Positions 10,731-19,979 of a stretch of 64,000 nt of DNA are shown here, piece by piece. The notes under the pieces were generated by a model. It had not been told where the DNA came from, made no database searches, and saw only the letters and a program-made list of their open reading frames with translations. The number at the start of each line of letters is the position of its first letter. The stretch's first letter is position 1. The stretch is from positions 62,001 to 126,000 of the forward strand of contig JAQSWY010000004.1 in NCBI GenBank assembly GCA_029266425.1, written 5' to 3'. This stretch comes from Xanthobacteraceae bacterium (GTDB lineage: Bacteria > Pseudomonadota > Alphaproteobacteria > Rhizobiales > Xanthobacteraceae). The position numbers and the translations under genes are program-made.

Positions 10731-11453
10731 TCAATCCACCGAATGCAGGATCGCCTCTTCGGCCTCGACGATGGCCTCGGGGGTGCCGACGTGCATCCAC
10801 ACGCCGTCCAGCCGGACGCCGAACAGTCGGCCTTGCTCGGCGGCGCTGCGGAACAGCCGGGTGAGGGAGAACGGACCTTCCGGGCTGCCATCGAACAGGT
10901 CCGGCAGCAGCACCCCCGCTCCCGCGTAGACGAAGGGAGCGACGCTGCGCTCGCCGCGGAAGGTCAGCGCGCCCTGGCCGTCCATGACGAAATCGCCGCG
11001 CCCGTCATAACCGATCGAGGCCGAGGTGGGGGCGAGCAGCAGCAGCGCGTCCATGCGATCCGGATCGAAACCCTCAATCAGCGTGGGCAGATTGGGGCGG
11101 ATGCCCTCGATCCAGATGGTGTCGGCATTGATCGAGATGAACGGCGCCGGGCCGAGCAGCGGCAAGGCGCGGCGAAGGCCGCCGCCGGTCTCCAGCAGCG
11201 CATCGCGCTCGTCGGAGACGATGATGCGCGGCCGCCCCTTGCGGGCGTGCAGATGGCGCTCCATCAGGTCGGCGTGGTGATGGATATTCACCACCGCCGT
11301 CGTGATGTCGGCCTCCACCAGGCGATTCAGCACATGGTCGATCAGTGGCCGGCCGGCCACCTCCACCAAAGGCTTCGGCCGCGTGTCGGTGAGCGGGCGC
11401 ATGCGCGTGCCGATACCGGCAGCCAGCACCATGGCGGATCGTATCGGGCTCAT
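10731..11453 (-). CDS. murU: Nucleotidyltransferase, probable MurNAc-1-phosphate uridylyltransferase
   Basis: A 240-residue sugar-nucleotide transferase. The N-terminal signature is LAAGIGTRMRPLTDTRPKPL, followed by VAGRPLIDHVLNRL, and a metal-binding region SINADTIW where a typical enzyme has ND or GD. Immediately upstream, with a one-base TGATG overlap, is a TsaE-AmgK fusion. AmgK phosphorylates MurNAc/GlcNAc at the anomeric position and MurU makes UDP-MurNAc from the product, so the context supports MurU in peptidoglycan recycling. The family also includes mannose-1-phosphate guanylyltransferases, an alternative that cannot be excluded from sequence alone. Confidence 0.8.
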   Translation of the reverse strand: MSPIRSAMVLAAGIGTRMRPLTDTRPKPLVEVAGRPLIDHVLNRLVEADITTAVVNIHHHADLMERHLHARKGRPRIIVSDERDALLETGGGLRRALPLLGPAPFISINADTIWIEGIRPNLPTLIEGFDPDRMDALLLLAPTSASIGYDGRGDFVMDGQGALTFRGERSVAPFVYAGAGVLLPDLFDGSPEGPFSLTRLFRSAAEQGRLFGVRLDGVWMHVGTPEAIVEAEEAILHSVD

Positions 11454-13144
11454 CAGCTTGCCGAGGTCTCCGGGGTGGATGGTGCGGACGCGGTGTCGCC
11501 GGTCGGCCCGTCGGGCAGCGCGCCCGGCTCGGGCGGATCCGGCGGCGACAAGGTGGGCGGCAGACTTGGCGACATGACGGGCGAAGTCAGGCTCGGGGTC
11601 GGCAGGCTCGGCGGCGGCACGTGCGCCTCATACCAGTCCTTCAGCCCGGCGAGCTCGGGGAAGGCGAGGCAACGGTCGAGATAGCTCCATATACGCGGCA
11701 TATGGCGCAGATAATGCGGCTTGCGGTCCCGCCTATCGAGCCGGGCGAAGATGCCGAGGATCTTGGTGGCGCGCTGGGCGCCGAGAATGGCGTAGCTCGC
11801 CGCGAAGCCGCGCACGTCGAAGTTCGGATCGGCCTCGCGCCGCGCCTTGGCGTAGCGACCGACCAGCGAGAGCTCCAGCTCCTCCGGCACGTCGACCCGC
11901 GCATCCTGAGCCAGCGAGACGAGGTCATAGGCCGGCGGACCCATCAGCGCGTCCTGGAAGTCGAGCAGGCCGACGCGGGCAAGGCCCTCGCGCTCGGGCA
12001 GCCACATCAGGTTCGGCGAATGGAAGTCGCGCAGCACCCAGACCGGCTTCATCGCCATCGGCCCGGCGAGCGCCTCGGCCCATAGCGCGCGGTAGATTTC
12101 GCGCTGCTCGGGCGTGATCGGCGGCAGGCCCTGGTGCGGCAGATACCAGTCGACCAGCAATTCGGCCTCGATGAGAAAGGCGCCGACGTCATAGGACGGC
12201 AGGGTGTGCTCGATGTTCGGCGCCACCGGCAGCGTAGCCGGCAAATCGAGCCGGTGCAGCGCCGCCAGCACATCGGTCGCGGTCTCGTAGCGCTCCGCGA
12301 CCGGCATCGGAGGATTGCCCTCCACCACGCTGGTCATGCCGAGATCCTCGATCACCAGCAGGCCGGCCTCGAGGTCGGCGGCGCTCACGATCGGCGCGGA
12401 GAAGCCGCGGGCCTTGAGCCCGCGCGCCATGGCGACGAACGGGCGGACGTCCTCGGCGAGATGGGCGATGGCGCTGTAGGGCAGGCCGTCGCGCACCGGC
12501 GGGCCGTCCGGACGGCGCGGCGCGTTCATCAGCACCGCGGTGCGCCGGGTGCCGATGAGGCGCTCATAGGTGCGGGTGGAAGCGTCACCCTGCAGGTGCC
12601 GGCGCCGGGCCGGGCCAAAGCCGGCAAGGTCGATCAGCGCCCGGGTCGCCCGCATCCGCATCAGCGCGCCGGCCAGCCGGCCATGCCCGACCAGGCGCAC
12701 CCGCCGCACGGTCGGCTCGGCGCCCGGCGGCATGGAGAGCGCTATGTCGAGGCGGTCCGGCGCCAGTGCGGCACCGGCGGCCCGATCCGGCCACTCCACC
12801 AGCGTGATGGCGCCGTCGCGCAATTCGTCCCAGCCGATCTCGTCGAGCTCGGAGGGATCGGTGATCCGGTAGAGATCGGCATGGACGAGCCGCGCCCGCG
12901 GCAGCTCATAGAGCTGCAGGATGGTGAAGGTCGGGCTCGGCACGTCGAGCCGCTCGTCGGCGGCGATCTCGCGGACCAGCGCGCGGGCGATCGTGGTCTT
13001 GCCGGTGCCGAGTTCGCCGGATAGCGCTACCATGTCGCCCGGCATCAGCATGCTGGCGAGGTCCATAGCGAGGCGCGAGGTGGCGCCCTCATCGGGCAGC
13101 ACCACGTCCCAGCTCGTCACGTTCGAGGTTGCGGCCTCGTTCAT
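11453..13144 (-). CDS. TsaE-AmgK fusion: t6A-biosynthesis ATPase plus anomeric amino-sugar kinase
   Basis: A 563-residue two-domain protein. Residues about 10-150 are TsaE, the ATPase of the tRNA t6A complex, with Walker A GELGTGKT (43-50), PSPTFTILQLYE, HADLYRI and LVEWPDR. Residues about 165-505 are an aminoglycoside-phosphotransferase-like kinase (AmgK) with DASTRTYERL, VLRDFHSPNLMW and LLDFQDALMGPPAYDLVSL. The last ~55 residues are a proline/serine-rich tail without known function. Such fusions are known in alphaproteobacteria. The ATG at 13144 lies 13 bases after divL; the stop overlaps the murU start. Confidence 0.92.
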   Translation of the reverse strand: MNEAATSNVTSWDVVLPDEGATSRLAMDLASMLMPGDMVALSGELGTGKTTIARALVREIAADERLDVPSPTFTILQLYELPRARLVHADLYRITDPSELDEIGWDELRDGAITLVEWPDRAAGAALAPDRLDIALSMPPGAEPTVRRVRLVGHGRLAGALMRMRATRALIDLAGFGPARRRHLQGDASTRTYERLIGTRRTAVLMNAPRRPDGPPVRDGLPYSAIAHLAEDVRPFVAMARGLKARGFSAPIVSAADLEAGLLVIEDLGMTSVVEGNPPMPVAERYETATDVLAALHRLDLPATLPVAPNIEHTLPSYDVGAFLIEAELLVDWYLPHQGLPPITPEQREIYRALWAEALAGPMAMKPVWVLRDFHSPNLMWLPEREGLARVGLLDFQDALMGPPAYDLVSLAQDARVDVPEELELSLVGRYAKARREADPNFDVRGFAASYAILGAQRATKILGIFARLDRRDRKPHYLRHMPRIWSYLDRCLAFPELAGLKDWYEAHVPPPSLPTPSLTSPVMSPSLPPTLSPPDPPEPGALPDGPTGDTASAPSTPETSAS

Positions 13145-13157
13145 CCCGCCCGCCTTC

Positions 13158-15695
13158 CTATTGCCCGCCGCCGTCGAGCGGGAAGCGGCACGTCACCAGC
13201 GTACCGCCGCCCGCTGCCGGCTCGATGGACACGGTGCCGCCGTGCAGTGCCATAAGCGAGCGCACGATGGAAAGCCCCAGCCCGACGCCGCGATGCCCCG
13301 AGCCGTTGGTGTGGCTCTCGAAGCGGTCGAACACCCGCGTGCCGAGTTCGGGCGGGACGCCGGGGCCTTGGTCGCGCACACGGAACAGCATGGTGCCGTC
13401 CTGACGTTCCGCCGCCAGCGTCACCGTCGAGCCCGTCGGGGCGAAGCCGACCGCGTTGGAGAGCAGGTTATAGAGGATTTGCCGCACCCGCTTGGCATCC
13501 GCCCGGAAGGCGCCGTCGCCCTGCGGCGCCGTGATCGCCAGCTTCACCCCGCCTTCGGCGAGGCGATCGCGCACCCCTTCGGCCGCGCCCTCCATGACGG
13601 CGCGGGCATCGACCTCGGCGAGGTCGAGCGTCATCGTCCCCGCGTCGATGGTGGCGAGGTCGAGAATGTCGTTGATGATGGCGAGCAGCGCGGCGCTGGA
13701 TTCGGTGATGTGGCTCACATAGGCGCGCTGCTTCTCGTTCAGCCCGCCAATGCCGGAATCATCGAGCAGCTGGGCGAAGCCTATGATGGTGGTGAGCGGC
13801 GAGCGCAGCTCATAGGAGACGTGGCTGACGAAGGTGCTCTTAAGGTGGTCGGCGGCCACCAGCGCCTCGTTGCGCTCGACCAGCGCGCGCTCGACATGGA
13901 CGGTATCGGTGACATTGCGGAAGGTCACCAGGGTGCCGCCGTCGGGCAGCGGCTGGGTCGAGCCGTCGAGAATGGCGCCGTCGGTGCGCTCCATCCGGAA
14001 CGTCGCCGGGCGGCGGTCCTCGATCGTCGTCACCGTGGCACGCAGCGTGGTCCAGGGCTGCGGGTCGGCACCGAGCGGCCGGCACAGGGCGACCACCGCA
14101 TCGATGTGCGGACGCTCCTTGAGCGCCGCGGGCTGCAGCCGCCACAAATCCAGGAAGGCCGAATTGAAGAGATCGAGCCGGCCGTCGCTGTGGAACACCG
14201 CCACGGCTTCCGCCAGCGCATCCAGCGTTTCGCTGCGGATCCGGGTCAGCGCATTGTAGCGGCTCTCCAGAGCGAGGCGCTCGGTGACCTCGTCGGCCAG
14301 ATAGGTGACGCCGCCCTCCGGATTCGGCGCGGTGACGACGCGCAGCGAGCGCCCGCCGGGCAGGTGCCACCAGTGCTCGCGCGGCTCGATGGCGCGATAG
14401 GCCTCGTGGAGTTCGTCCCGCCAGGCGCGGAAGTCGGCCTGCTCCGGCAGGCGCCGCGCGGCGCGCAGCCGGTCGAGCACGGCGCCGTCGGTCGGCCGGT
14501 CGTCGAGAAAGGCGGGATCGAGCTCGAACAGACTGGCATAGGCGGCATTGTGGAAGGCGAGCCGGCGGTCGCGGTCGAAGATCGCGACGGCCGTGGAGAG
14601 ATGGTCGAGCGTGCGACGATGCGCGCCGATCACCGCGGCGAGCTCGGCGCGCACCGCTTCGGTCTCGGTGGCGTCGAGCGCGATGCCGGCGGTGCCGGCA
14701 CCTGCGGCGACCTCGAGCACATCGAGCATGCGCCTTTTGCCGGCGACCACCACCGGAAGGCGCTGGGAGAAGGCGCCCCCGGCCTGATGGGCCCTCGCCG
14801 CCAGTTGCCGGGTCGGCGCATCGAGCAGGCTCAGCGAACGCTCGGCGGCGTCCGCCGCATCGCGGGCCTCCACCGCATGGGCATAGGCGGCATTGCTCCA
14901 GGCGAGCCGGCCGCCATCGCCGGCGCGCACCCAGGCCGGCGCCGGCAGCGCGTCGAGCAGCGCGCGCAAGGCCGCGGAATCCGCTTCGAGCCGGCGATGC
15001 GCCTCATGGAGGCGGGCGAGATCGCCGCGCACCCCGGTCACTTCGCGCAGCCGCAGCACCACGGCGCTGCCGACCGGGCGGCCCTCCGCCTCGACGTGCC
15101 GGCCGTCATGGGTGACGAGTGCGAGCGAGAGCGCCGCGCCCCGCCGGCGCAGCCGGTCCACCGCCTCCTCGGCCTCACGCGCCGAGGACGGCGCCAGCCA
15201 GGCGCCGAAGGCGAGCAGGCGGGAGGGCGCGACGACGCCGGTGAAAGCGGCGGTGTTGCCGATGATCTCCGGATCGGAGCTGGGATCGCGCCACACCACG
15301 ATGATCTGCGGCTCGGCCTGCAGCAGCGCGCGGCCTTCCTCGATCTGCGCCTCGAGCCGGGCGATCTCGCCTAAGGTCGCCGCCTCGCGACGCGCCGCAG
15401 CCATGCGGTAGCGGACATGGACGATCGCGGTGGTAGTGGCGAAGGCAATGACGCCGACGAACAGCGCGAAGGCGATCAGCGCGCCGCGGTCGAGCGCTCC
15501 CAGCGACACCGCCGCGCCGGAGACCATGTCCTGGATGGAGGGTTGCGCGGATGCCGGGGCGATGCCGGCCGCCAGCATCGGCAGCGCCATGACGACCGGA
15601 CGCGAGGCGCGATGCATCGCAGCCGGATGGCGGCCCGCCGGCCGACCCGCTCGTGCGGCGTCCCGCGCACCCCTCATCCCGGCCGGTCGCGCCAT
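13158..15695 (-). CDS. divL: DivL-like PAS sensor kinase homologue with Tyr in place of the phospho-His
   Basis: An 845-residue membrane protein: an N-terminal signal-like or hydrophobic stretch (about 34-50), a transmembrane helix near 70-95, several PAS-like segments (about 130-600), a HisKA-type dimerisation domain and a C-terminal HATPase. The H-box reads FVSHVSYELRSPL, so Tyr628 replaces the usual histidine of SHELRTPL. That substitution is the hallmark of Caulobacter DivL, a cell-fate regulator of CckA/CtrA. ATP-site motifs are present: NLLSNAVGF, DQGPGV, GVGLGLSIV. It lies directly upstream of tsaE. The start is uncertain; in-frame Met codons at residues 7, 27 and 36 are alternatives. 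Confidence 0.85.
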   Translation of the reverse strand: MARPAGMRGARDAARAGRPAGRHPAAMHRASRPVVMALPMLAAGIAPASAQPSIQDMVSGAAVSLGALDRGALIAFALFVGVIAFATTTAIVHVRYRMAAARREAATLGEIARLEAQIEEGRALLQAEPQIIVVWRDPSSDPEIIGNTAAFTGVVAPSRLLAFGAWLAPSSAREAEEAVDRLRRRGAALSLALVTHDGRHVEAEGRPVGSAVVLRLREVTGVRGDLARLHEAHRRLEADSAALRALLDALPAPAWVRAGDGGRLAWSNAAYAHAVEARDAADAAERSLSLLDAPTRQLAARAHQAGGAFSQRLPVVVAGKRRMLDVLEVAAGAGTAGIALDATETEAVRAELAAVIGAHRRTLDHLSTAVAIFDRDRRLAFHNAAYASLFELDPAFLDDRPTDGAVLDRLRAARRLPEQADFRAWRDELHEAYRAIEPREHWWHLPGGRSLRVVTAPNPEGGVTYLADEVTERLALESRYNALTRIRSETLDALAEAVAVFHSDGRLDLFNSAFLDLWRLQPAALKERPHIDAVVALCRPLGADPQPWTTLRATVTTIEDRRPATFRMERTDGAILDGSTQPLPDGGTLVTFRNVTDTVHVERALVERNEALVAADHLKSTFVSHVSYELRSPLTTIIGFAQLLDDSGIGGLNEKQRAYVSHITESSAALLAIINDILDLATIDAGTMTLDLAEVDARAVMEGAAEGVRDRLAEGGVKLAITAPQGDGAFRADAKRVRQILYNLLSNAVGFAPTGSTVTLAAERQDGTMLFRVRDQGPGVPPELGTRVFDRFESHTNGSGHRGVGLGLSIVRSLMALHGGTVSIEPAAGGGTLVTCRFPLDGGGQ

Positions 15696-15724
15696 ATCGC
15701 CCCGGTTCCCCCTCGCCCCTGCCC

Positions 15725-15771
15725 GAGCCCTTTCCGTTCGGATGGAATCATCCGAACGACAAGTAAGTGCT
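15725..15771. repeat. Palindromic intergenic repeat, family B (copy 1)
   Basis: GAGCCCTTTCCGTTCGGATGG, then a central palindrome (TTCGGATGG-AA-TCATCCGAA) and a closing AGTGCTC. It is located between cysK and divL. A near-identical element is at about 25253-25300. Confidence 0.75.
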
Positions 15772-15868
15772 CCAAATTCGATACTCGCGCGGGAGGGGCC
15801 GGGAAAGCTCCCGCCAGCGCGAATCAGTCTCGACTTTACCGAAGGGGGTCCGGGGCTAGAAGGGGCGA

Positions 15869-16852
15869 TCAGAGCCCTTCGAACAGTGCGGTCGACAGAT
15901 AGCGCTCGGCGAAGGACGGGATGATGACGACAATGGTCTTGCCGGCCATTTCCGGGCGGGCGCCGACCTCGAAGGCGGCGGCGAGCGCCGCGCCGGAAGA
16001 AATGCCGACGGGGATGCCTTCCAGCCGCGCCACCGCGCGGGCGGTCTCGAACGCGGTCTGGTTGCCGACGGTGACGACTTCGTCGATCACCGAGCGGTCC
16101 AGCACGTCCGGCACGAAGCCGGCACCGATGCCCTGGATCTTGTGCGGGCCGGGCTGACCGCCGGACAGCACCGGGCTGTCCTCAGGCTCCACCGCGACCA
16201 TGCGAAGGCCCGGCTTGCGCGCCTTCAGCACCTGGCCGACGCCGGTGATGGTGCCGCCGGTGCCGACGCCGGACACCACGACGTCGACTGCGCCGTCGGT
16301 GTCGTTCCAGATCTCCTCCGCCGTGGTGCGGCGGTGGATGTCGGGGTTCGCCGGATTGCGGAACTGCTGCGGGATGATGGCGTCGGGCAGTTCCTTCACC
16401 AGTTCCTCGGCCTTGGCCACCGCGCCGCGCATGCCCTGCGCCGCCGGGGTCAGCACCAGCTCGGCACCGAGCAGCGCCAGCATCTTGCGGCGTTCCACCG
16501 ACATCGATTCCGGCATGACCAGGATGAGGCGATAGCCGCGCGAGGCGGCGACGAAGGCGAGTGCGATGCCGGTATTGCCCGAGGTCGGCTCGACGAGGAC
16601 GGTGGTCGGCTTCAATACGCCGGCCTCTTCCATCGCCTCGATCATGGAGACGCCGATGCGGTCCTTCACGCTGCCGATGGGATTGAAGAATTCGAGCTTG
16701 GCGAGAATGCGCGCCTCGACCCCGCGCTGCTTGGGCAGGCGGTTGAGCTGTACCAGCGGGGTATCGCCAATGGTCTCGGTGATGGAGTTGTAGACGCGCC
16801 CCCGCCCCGCGGTCGCGGCGGGAACGGCGGGCTTCAGAGCGGGCTCGGCCAT
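15869..16852 (-). CDS. cysK: Cysteine synthase A (O-acetylserine sulfhydrylase)
   Basis: A 327-residue PLP enzyme that makes L-cysteine from O-acetylserine and sulfide in the cytoplasm. The PLP lysine is in [11 protein letters not shown] (Lys63), with the substrate-binding loop [11 protein letters not shown], the phosphate-binding loop [10 protein letters not shown] and the C-terminal [14 protein letters not shown] at 16852 is chosen rather than the longer start at 16885 because TTGGAG sits eight bases upstream and the length fits the family. A same-strand Rrf2-type regulator gene lies 102 bases upstream and may control it. Confidence 0.95.
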   Translation of the reverse strand: MAEPALKPAVPAATAGRGRVYNSITETIGDTPLVQLNRLPKQRGVEARILAKLEFFNPIGSVKDRIGVSMIEAMEEAGVLKPTTVLVEPTSGNTGIALAFVAASRGYRLILVMPESMSVERRKMLALLGAELVLTPAAQGMRGAVAKAEELVKELPDAIIPQQFRNPANPDIHRRTTAEEIWNDTDGAVDVVVSGVGTGGTITGVGQVLKARKPGLRMVAVEPEDSPVLSGGQPGPHKIQGIGAGFVPDVLDRSVIDEVVTVGNQTAFETARAVARLEGIPVGISSGAALAAAFEVGARPEMAGKTIVVIIPSFAERYLSTALFEGL

Positions 16853-16954
16853 GAGTGTCTCCAACGTGACCGGTGGTTCCGGCACAATTTTTGGGTCGGC
16901 TGCGTGCCTACCATATTTACGTCAAGCCGTCGAGAAACGAAATTATCAACAAGG

Positions 16955-17398
16955 TTAGATGGTGAAATCAATACCCTCGGGCAAGCCGCGTTTGGCGCCG
17001 TCCTGTGCCGCGGTGCGACAGAGCTCTTCGATGGTGACGCCATCGAGGGCGAGTTCGAAGCCGCGCTCAGCCTCGGCCACCGCCGGCTGCACGATGTCGC
17101 GGACAATGGGCGGGAAATTGCCGAGCGCATCCTCGGCATCCTGTTCCACCACCCGCACCACCTCGGCAACGGTAATCCGCCGCCGTTCGCGGGCGAGCTC
17201 ATAGCCGCCGCGCGGACCACGCACGCCCTTCAGCACGCCGGCATGGACCAGCGCCTGCAGGACGGGTTCGAGATGACGCGGCGGCAATTCATGCCGGGCG
17301 GCGAGCGCCTTGGCAGCGACGGGCGTGCCGCGCGCATGGAGCGCGACGTCGACGACGGCCGCAATGGCGAGCAGGCTCTTGTCGGACAGACGGGGCAT
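16955..17398 (-). CDS. Rrf2-family transcriptional regulator without a cysteine cluster
   Basis: A 147-residue winged-helix regulator. The N-terminus MPRLSDKSLLAIAAVVDVA, the recognition region ELPPRHLEPVLQALV and the wing VRGPRGGYELARE are typical of Rrf2. IscR, NsrR and RirA have three clustered cysteines for an iron-sulfur cluster. Here there is a single Cys near the C-terminus (IEELCRTAA), so an Fe-S cluster is unlikely. Position upstream of cysK suggests a CymR-like role in cysteine metabolism, but that is inference. It is ten bases from the dut stop. Confidence 0.85.
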   Translation of the reverse strand: MPRLSDKSLLAIAAVVDVALHARGTPVAAKALAARHELPPRHLEPVLQALVHAGVLKGVRGPRGGYELARERRRITVAEVVRVVEQDAEDALGNFPPIVRDIVQPAVAEAERGFELALDGVTIEELCRTAAQDGAKRGLPEGIDFTI

Positions 17399-17407
17399 AC
17401 GTCTTCG

Positions 17408-17896
17408 CTACCGCGATCCGGCGCCGCCGTCGAGACCCGTCGAGCCGAATCCACCGCTCCCGCGTGTTGTTTTTTGCAAATCACCGGATTCGATGAGCGA
17501 AACCCGGGTCACGGGAGCGACGACGAGTTGGGCGATGCGCTGGCCGCGCGCCAGCGTCACCGGCTCGGAGCCGAGATTGACGAGGATGACCTTGATTTCG
17601 CCGCGATAATCGGCGTCGACCGTGCCCGGCGCGTTGAGCACGGTGAGGCCGTTCTTCAGGGCGAGGCCGGAGCGGGGGCGCACCTGCGCCTCGAAGCCGT
17701 TTGGCAAGGCGATGGCGAGCCCGGTCGGCACCGCGGCGCGGCCGAGCGGCGGCAGCACCAGCGGCTCGGCCTCCGGCAAGGCGGCGATCAGGTCGAGCCC
17801 GGCGGCGCCTGCGGTGGCGTAGTCCGGCAGCGGGAGATCGGCGCCATGCGCGAGACGGACGACAGCGACATTCAGGCTCAAGGCATTTGGGCTCAA
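17408..17896 (-). CDS. dut: dUTP diphosphatase
   Basis: A 162-residue trimeric dUTPase that converts dUTP to dUMP and pyrophosphate, keeping uracil out of DNA. The five family motifs are visible: [42 protein letters not shown] and the C-terminal [10 protein letters not shown]. The start is taken as TTG at 17896: GGGAG lies seven bases upstream and the TTG overlaps the coaBC stop as TTGA, indicating coupled translation. The longer in-frame extension upstream reads through coaBC and has no family similarity. Confidence 0.93.
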   Translation of the reverse strand: MSPNALSLNVAVVRLAHGADLPLPDYATAGAAGLDLIAALPEAEPLVLPPLGRAAVPTGLAIALPNGFEAQVRPRSGLALKNGLTVLNAPGTVDADYRGEIKVILVNLGSEPVTLARGQRIAQLVVAPVTRVSLIESGDLQKTTRGSGGFGSTGLDGGAGSR

Positions 17897-19116
17897 TTGG
17901 CGGCTCCCAGGGCGTCGGCGATGCGGGCTATGAGGCGACGCGCCACCTCGGCCTTCGAGGTGGTCGGCCAATCCTCGACGCCATCGGCGGTGATGAGATG
18001 CACCGCGTTCTCGTCCGCGCCCATCACCCCGCCGGCGATGCCGCTGCCTTTGGAGACATCGTTGGCGACGACCCAGTCGCAGCCCTTCCGAGCGCGCTTG
18101 GCCTGCGCATAGGCGACGACGTTCTCGGTTTCGGCGGCGAAGCCGATGACGAGGCGCGGCCGGCGATTGCCGAGCTTCGCCACGGTGGCGAGGATGTCCG
18201 GATTCTCGACCAGGGCGAGCGCGGGGAGCCCGCTGCCGTCCTTCTTCATCTTCTGCTCCGCCTCGCCCGCCGTCCGCCAGTCCGCCACCGCGGCGGCGAA
18301 CACTGCGGCATCGACCGGGAGCGCGGCCTCGACCGCCGCCAGCATCTGCCGCGCGGTCTCGACGCGCCGGACCTCGACGCCGGCGGGATCGGGCAGGTTC
18401 ACCGGCCCGCTGACCAGCGTGACCTGCGCCCCGGCTTCTGCCGCCGCTACCGCAATGGCATGGCCCTGCTTGCCGGAGGAACGGTTGGCGATGTACCGCA
18501 CCGGATCGATCGGCTCATGGGTCGGGCCGGACGCGACCAGCAGCCGTCGGCCGGCCAGCGGACGCTCGCCGCCACCGAGAAACCGCTCCGCGGCGTCGGC
18601 GATCTCGGTCGGCTCGGCCATGCGGCCCGGCCCGTCCTCGCCGCGCTCGGCCATAGCGCCGGCATTTGGGCCGACGAAGCCGATGCCGTCGGCCTTGAGC
18701 CGGTCGACATTGCGCTTCGTCGCCGGATGGCTCCACATCGCCGGGTTCATGGCGGGTGCCACCAGCACGCGTCCGTCGGTGGCGAGCAGCACGGCGCTGG
18801 CGAGATCGTCGGCGAGCCCATTCGCCATCTTCGCCATCAGATCGGCGGTGGCCGGGGCGACGATGATCAGATCGGCCTCCCGCGAGAGGCGGATATGGCC
18901 GACATCCTGCTCGGCCTCGCGGTCGAACAATTCGGTGAAGACCCGGGTGTGCGCGAGCGCGCCGGCGGCGAGCGGGGTGACGAAGTGCTGCGCCGCGCTC
19001 GTCATCACCACGCGGACCGTCGCGCCGCGCTCTTTCAGCCGGCGGATCAGGTCGAGGCTCTTATAAGCGGCGATGCCGCCGCCGATCACGAGCAGGATGC
19101 GCTTGCCGGCCAGCAT
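17893..19116 (-). CDS. coaBC: Bifunctional CoaBC (phosphopantothenoylcysteine synthetase/decarboxylase)
   Basis: A 407-residue coenzyme A biosynthesis enzyme. The N-terminal flavin decarboxylase CoaC has [30 protein letters not shown] and the signature PAMNPAMW. The C-terminal CoaB synthetase has [23 protein letters not shown], and the conserved nucleotide-binding KMKKDG segment. It lies in the ubiE-ubiB-coaBC-dut order common in this bacterial group, but here a toxin-antitoxin pair separates it from ubiB by about 860 bases. Confidence 0.96.
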   Translation of the reverse strand: MLAGKRILLVIGGGIAAYKSLDLIRRLKERGATVRVVMTSAAQHFVTPLAAGALAHTRVFTELFDREAEQDVGHIRLSREADLIIVAPATADLMAKMANGLADDLASAVLLATDGRVLVAPAMNPAMWSHPATKRNVDRLKADGIGFVGPNAGAMAERGEDGPGRMAEPTEIADAAERFLGGGERPLAGRRLLVASGPTHEPIDPVRYIANRSSGKQGHAIAVAAAEAGAQVTLVSGPVNLPDPAGVEVRRVETARQMLAAVEAALPVDAAVFAAAVADWRTAGEAEQKMKKDGSGLPALALVENPDILATVAKLGNRRPRLVIGFAAETENVVAYAQAKRARKGCDWVVANDVSKGSGIAGGVMGADENAVHLITADGVEDWPTTSKAEVARRLIARIADALGAAN

Positions 19117-19125
19117 GGATGATCC

Positions 19126-19551
19126 TCACGGCTCCCACGGGTCGATGATCTCGACGCCGCAATGTTCGAAGTCGCTGACGTTCCGCGTCATCACTGCCAT
19201 GCCATTGGCACCGGCGATAGCGGCGATCTGCAAGTCGAGCGGCGCCGGTGCCCGGCCGGCGCGTCGCCGCTGCGCAAGCAGTACGGCATAGAGACGCGCC
19301 GAAGCCGAATCGAATGGCAATATCCCCTCTTCGGCGAATACGGAGAGCACGCGCTCGGCGATCTCGCGCGTCTCGTCACGCCGCCTCCCCGGCTGCATCA
19401 CCTCGATGCCCGCCAGGAACTCGGCGACGCAAACGGCCGCGGTGAATGAGGCGTCCGACGGAAAAGCGTGCATTCGTGCGAATACGCGGGGCGTCCGTCG
19501 TTCGGGCGGCTTCATCAGCTCGGACAGGACATTAGTGTCGAGCAGGATCAT
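19126..19551 (-). CDS. PIN-domain toxin (VapC/FitB type)
   Basis: A 141-residue PIN-domain ribonuclease, likely the toxin of a type II pair. Acidic catalytic residues are visible in LLDTNVLSELMKP (near residue 5), AVCVAEFLAGIE, PLDLQIAAIA and TRNVSDFEHCGVEIIDPW. The C-terminal form, ending in IIDPWEP, resembles FitB. The ATG at 19551 follows the antitoxin stop after three bases. The target RNA is unknown. Confidence 0.9.
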   Translation of the reverse strand: MILLDTNVLSELMKPPERRTPRVFARMHAFPSDASFTAAVCVAEFLAGIEVMQPGRRRDETREIAERVLSVFAEEGILPFDSASARLYAVLLAQRRRAGRAPAPLDLQIAAIAGANGMAVMTRNVSDFEHCGVEIIDPWEP

Positions 19552-19554
19552 GGC

Positions 19555-19854
19555 TCAGGATTGTGGCTTGGGCTTGGGATCCGGAAGTTCGATGCTTTCA
19601 TCCATGAACCAGTCGAGGCTGGGGTCGGGCCGGCAAGGTTCGCGCGGCGGGATATCCAGCTCCACGCCGCCGAACGGATCGGTAATCGCCGCGATGGCGT
19701 CGGCGATGTTGCCGGGTACCGGTCCGCTGGGCCGCACGGCGTTGCGCAATATGCGCCGCGCTTCCTCCTCCATGGAGTGGCCGTGCTGGGCGGCGCGCAG
19801 GCGCAGGCGGCGCTTCAGGTCGTCGTCGAGATTGCGGATGGTGAGGCTGGCCAT
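19555..19854 (-). CDS. FitA/VapB-type ribbon-helix-helix antitoxin
   Basis: A 99-residue small protein beginning MASLTIRNLDDDLKRRLRLR, a ribbon-helix-helix DNA-binding N-terminus as in FitA, followed by HGHSMEEEARRILRNAV. The C-terminal ~50 residues (DPFGGVELDIPPREP and the end) probably wrap the toxin. A strong GAGGAGG site precedes the ATG. It is expected to neutralise the downstream PIN toxin and repress the pair's own promoter; autoregulation is inferred from the family. Confidence 0.88.
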   Translation of the reverse strand: MASLTIRNLDDDLKRRLRLRAAQHGHSMEEEARRILRNAVRPSGPVPGNIADAIAAITDPFGGVELDIPPREPCRPDPSLDWFMDESIELPDPKPKPQS

Positions 19855-19911
19855 AAGCGCCTCCTCATGAGTGATTGCGTTGATGGCAATGTAGTCACTC
19901 TATCGATTTCC

Positions 19912-19979
19912 GTCATCCCGGACGGCGCTGATCCGGGATCGTGAGGTAAGGTGCCGAGCGGGGTTTCACGCGATCCGGC
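19912..19979. repeat. Palindromic intergenic repeat, family A (copy 2, truncated)
   Basis: Starts GTCATCCCGGACGG and contains GATCCGGGATCG and CACGCGATCCGGC, but the closing CCGGGATGAC arm is missing where it meets the ubiB stop. It lies between the antitoxin promoter side and ubiB. Confidence 0.6.

Noticed and set aside
12921..15374. 817-residue plus-strand frame opposite tsaE and divL
   Set aside because: Antisense shadow with no recognisable domains and no ribosome binding site of note.
16853..16954. Possible riboswitch or structured leader before cysK
   Set aside because: The gap is only ~100 bases, and I see no conserved SAM or other riboswitch core.
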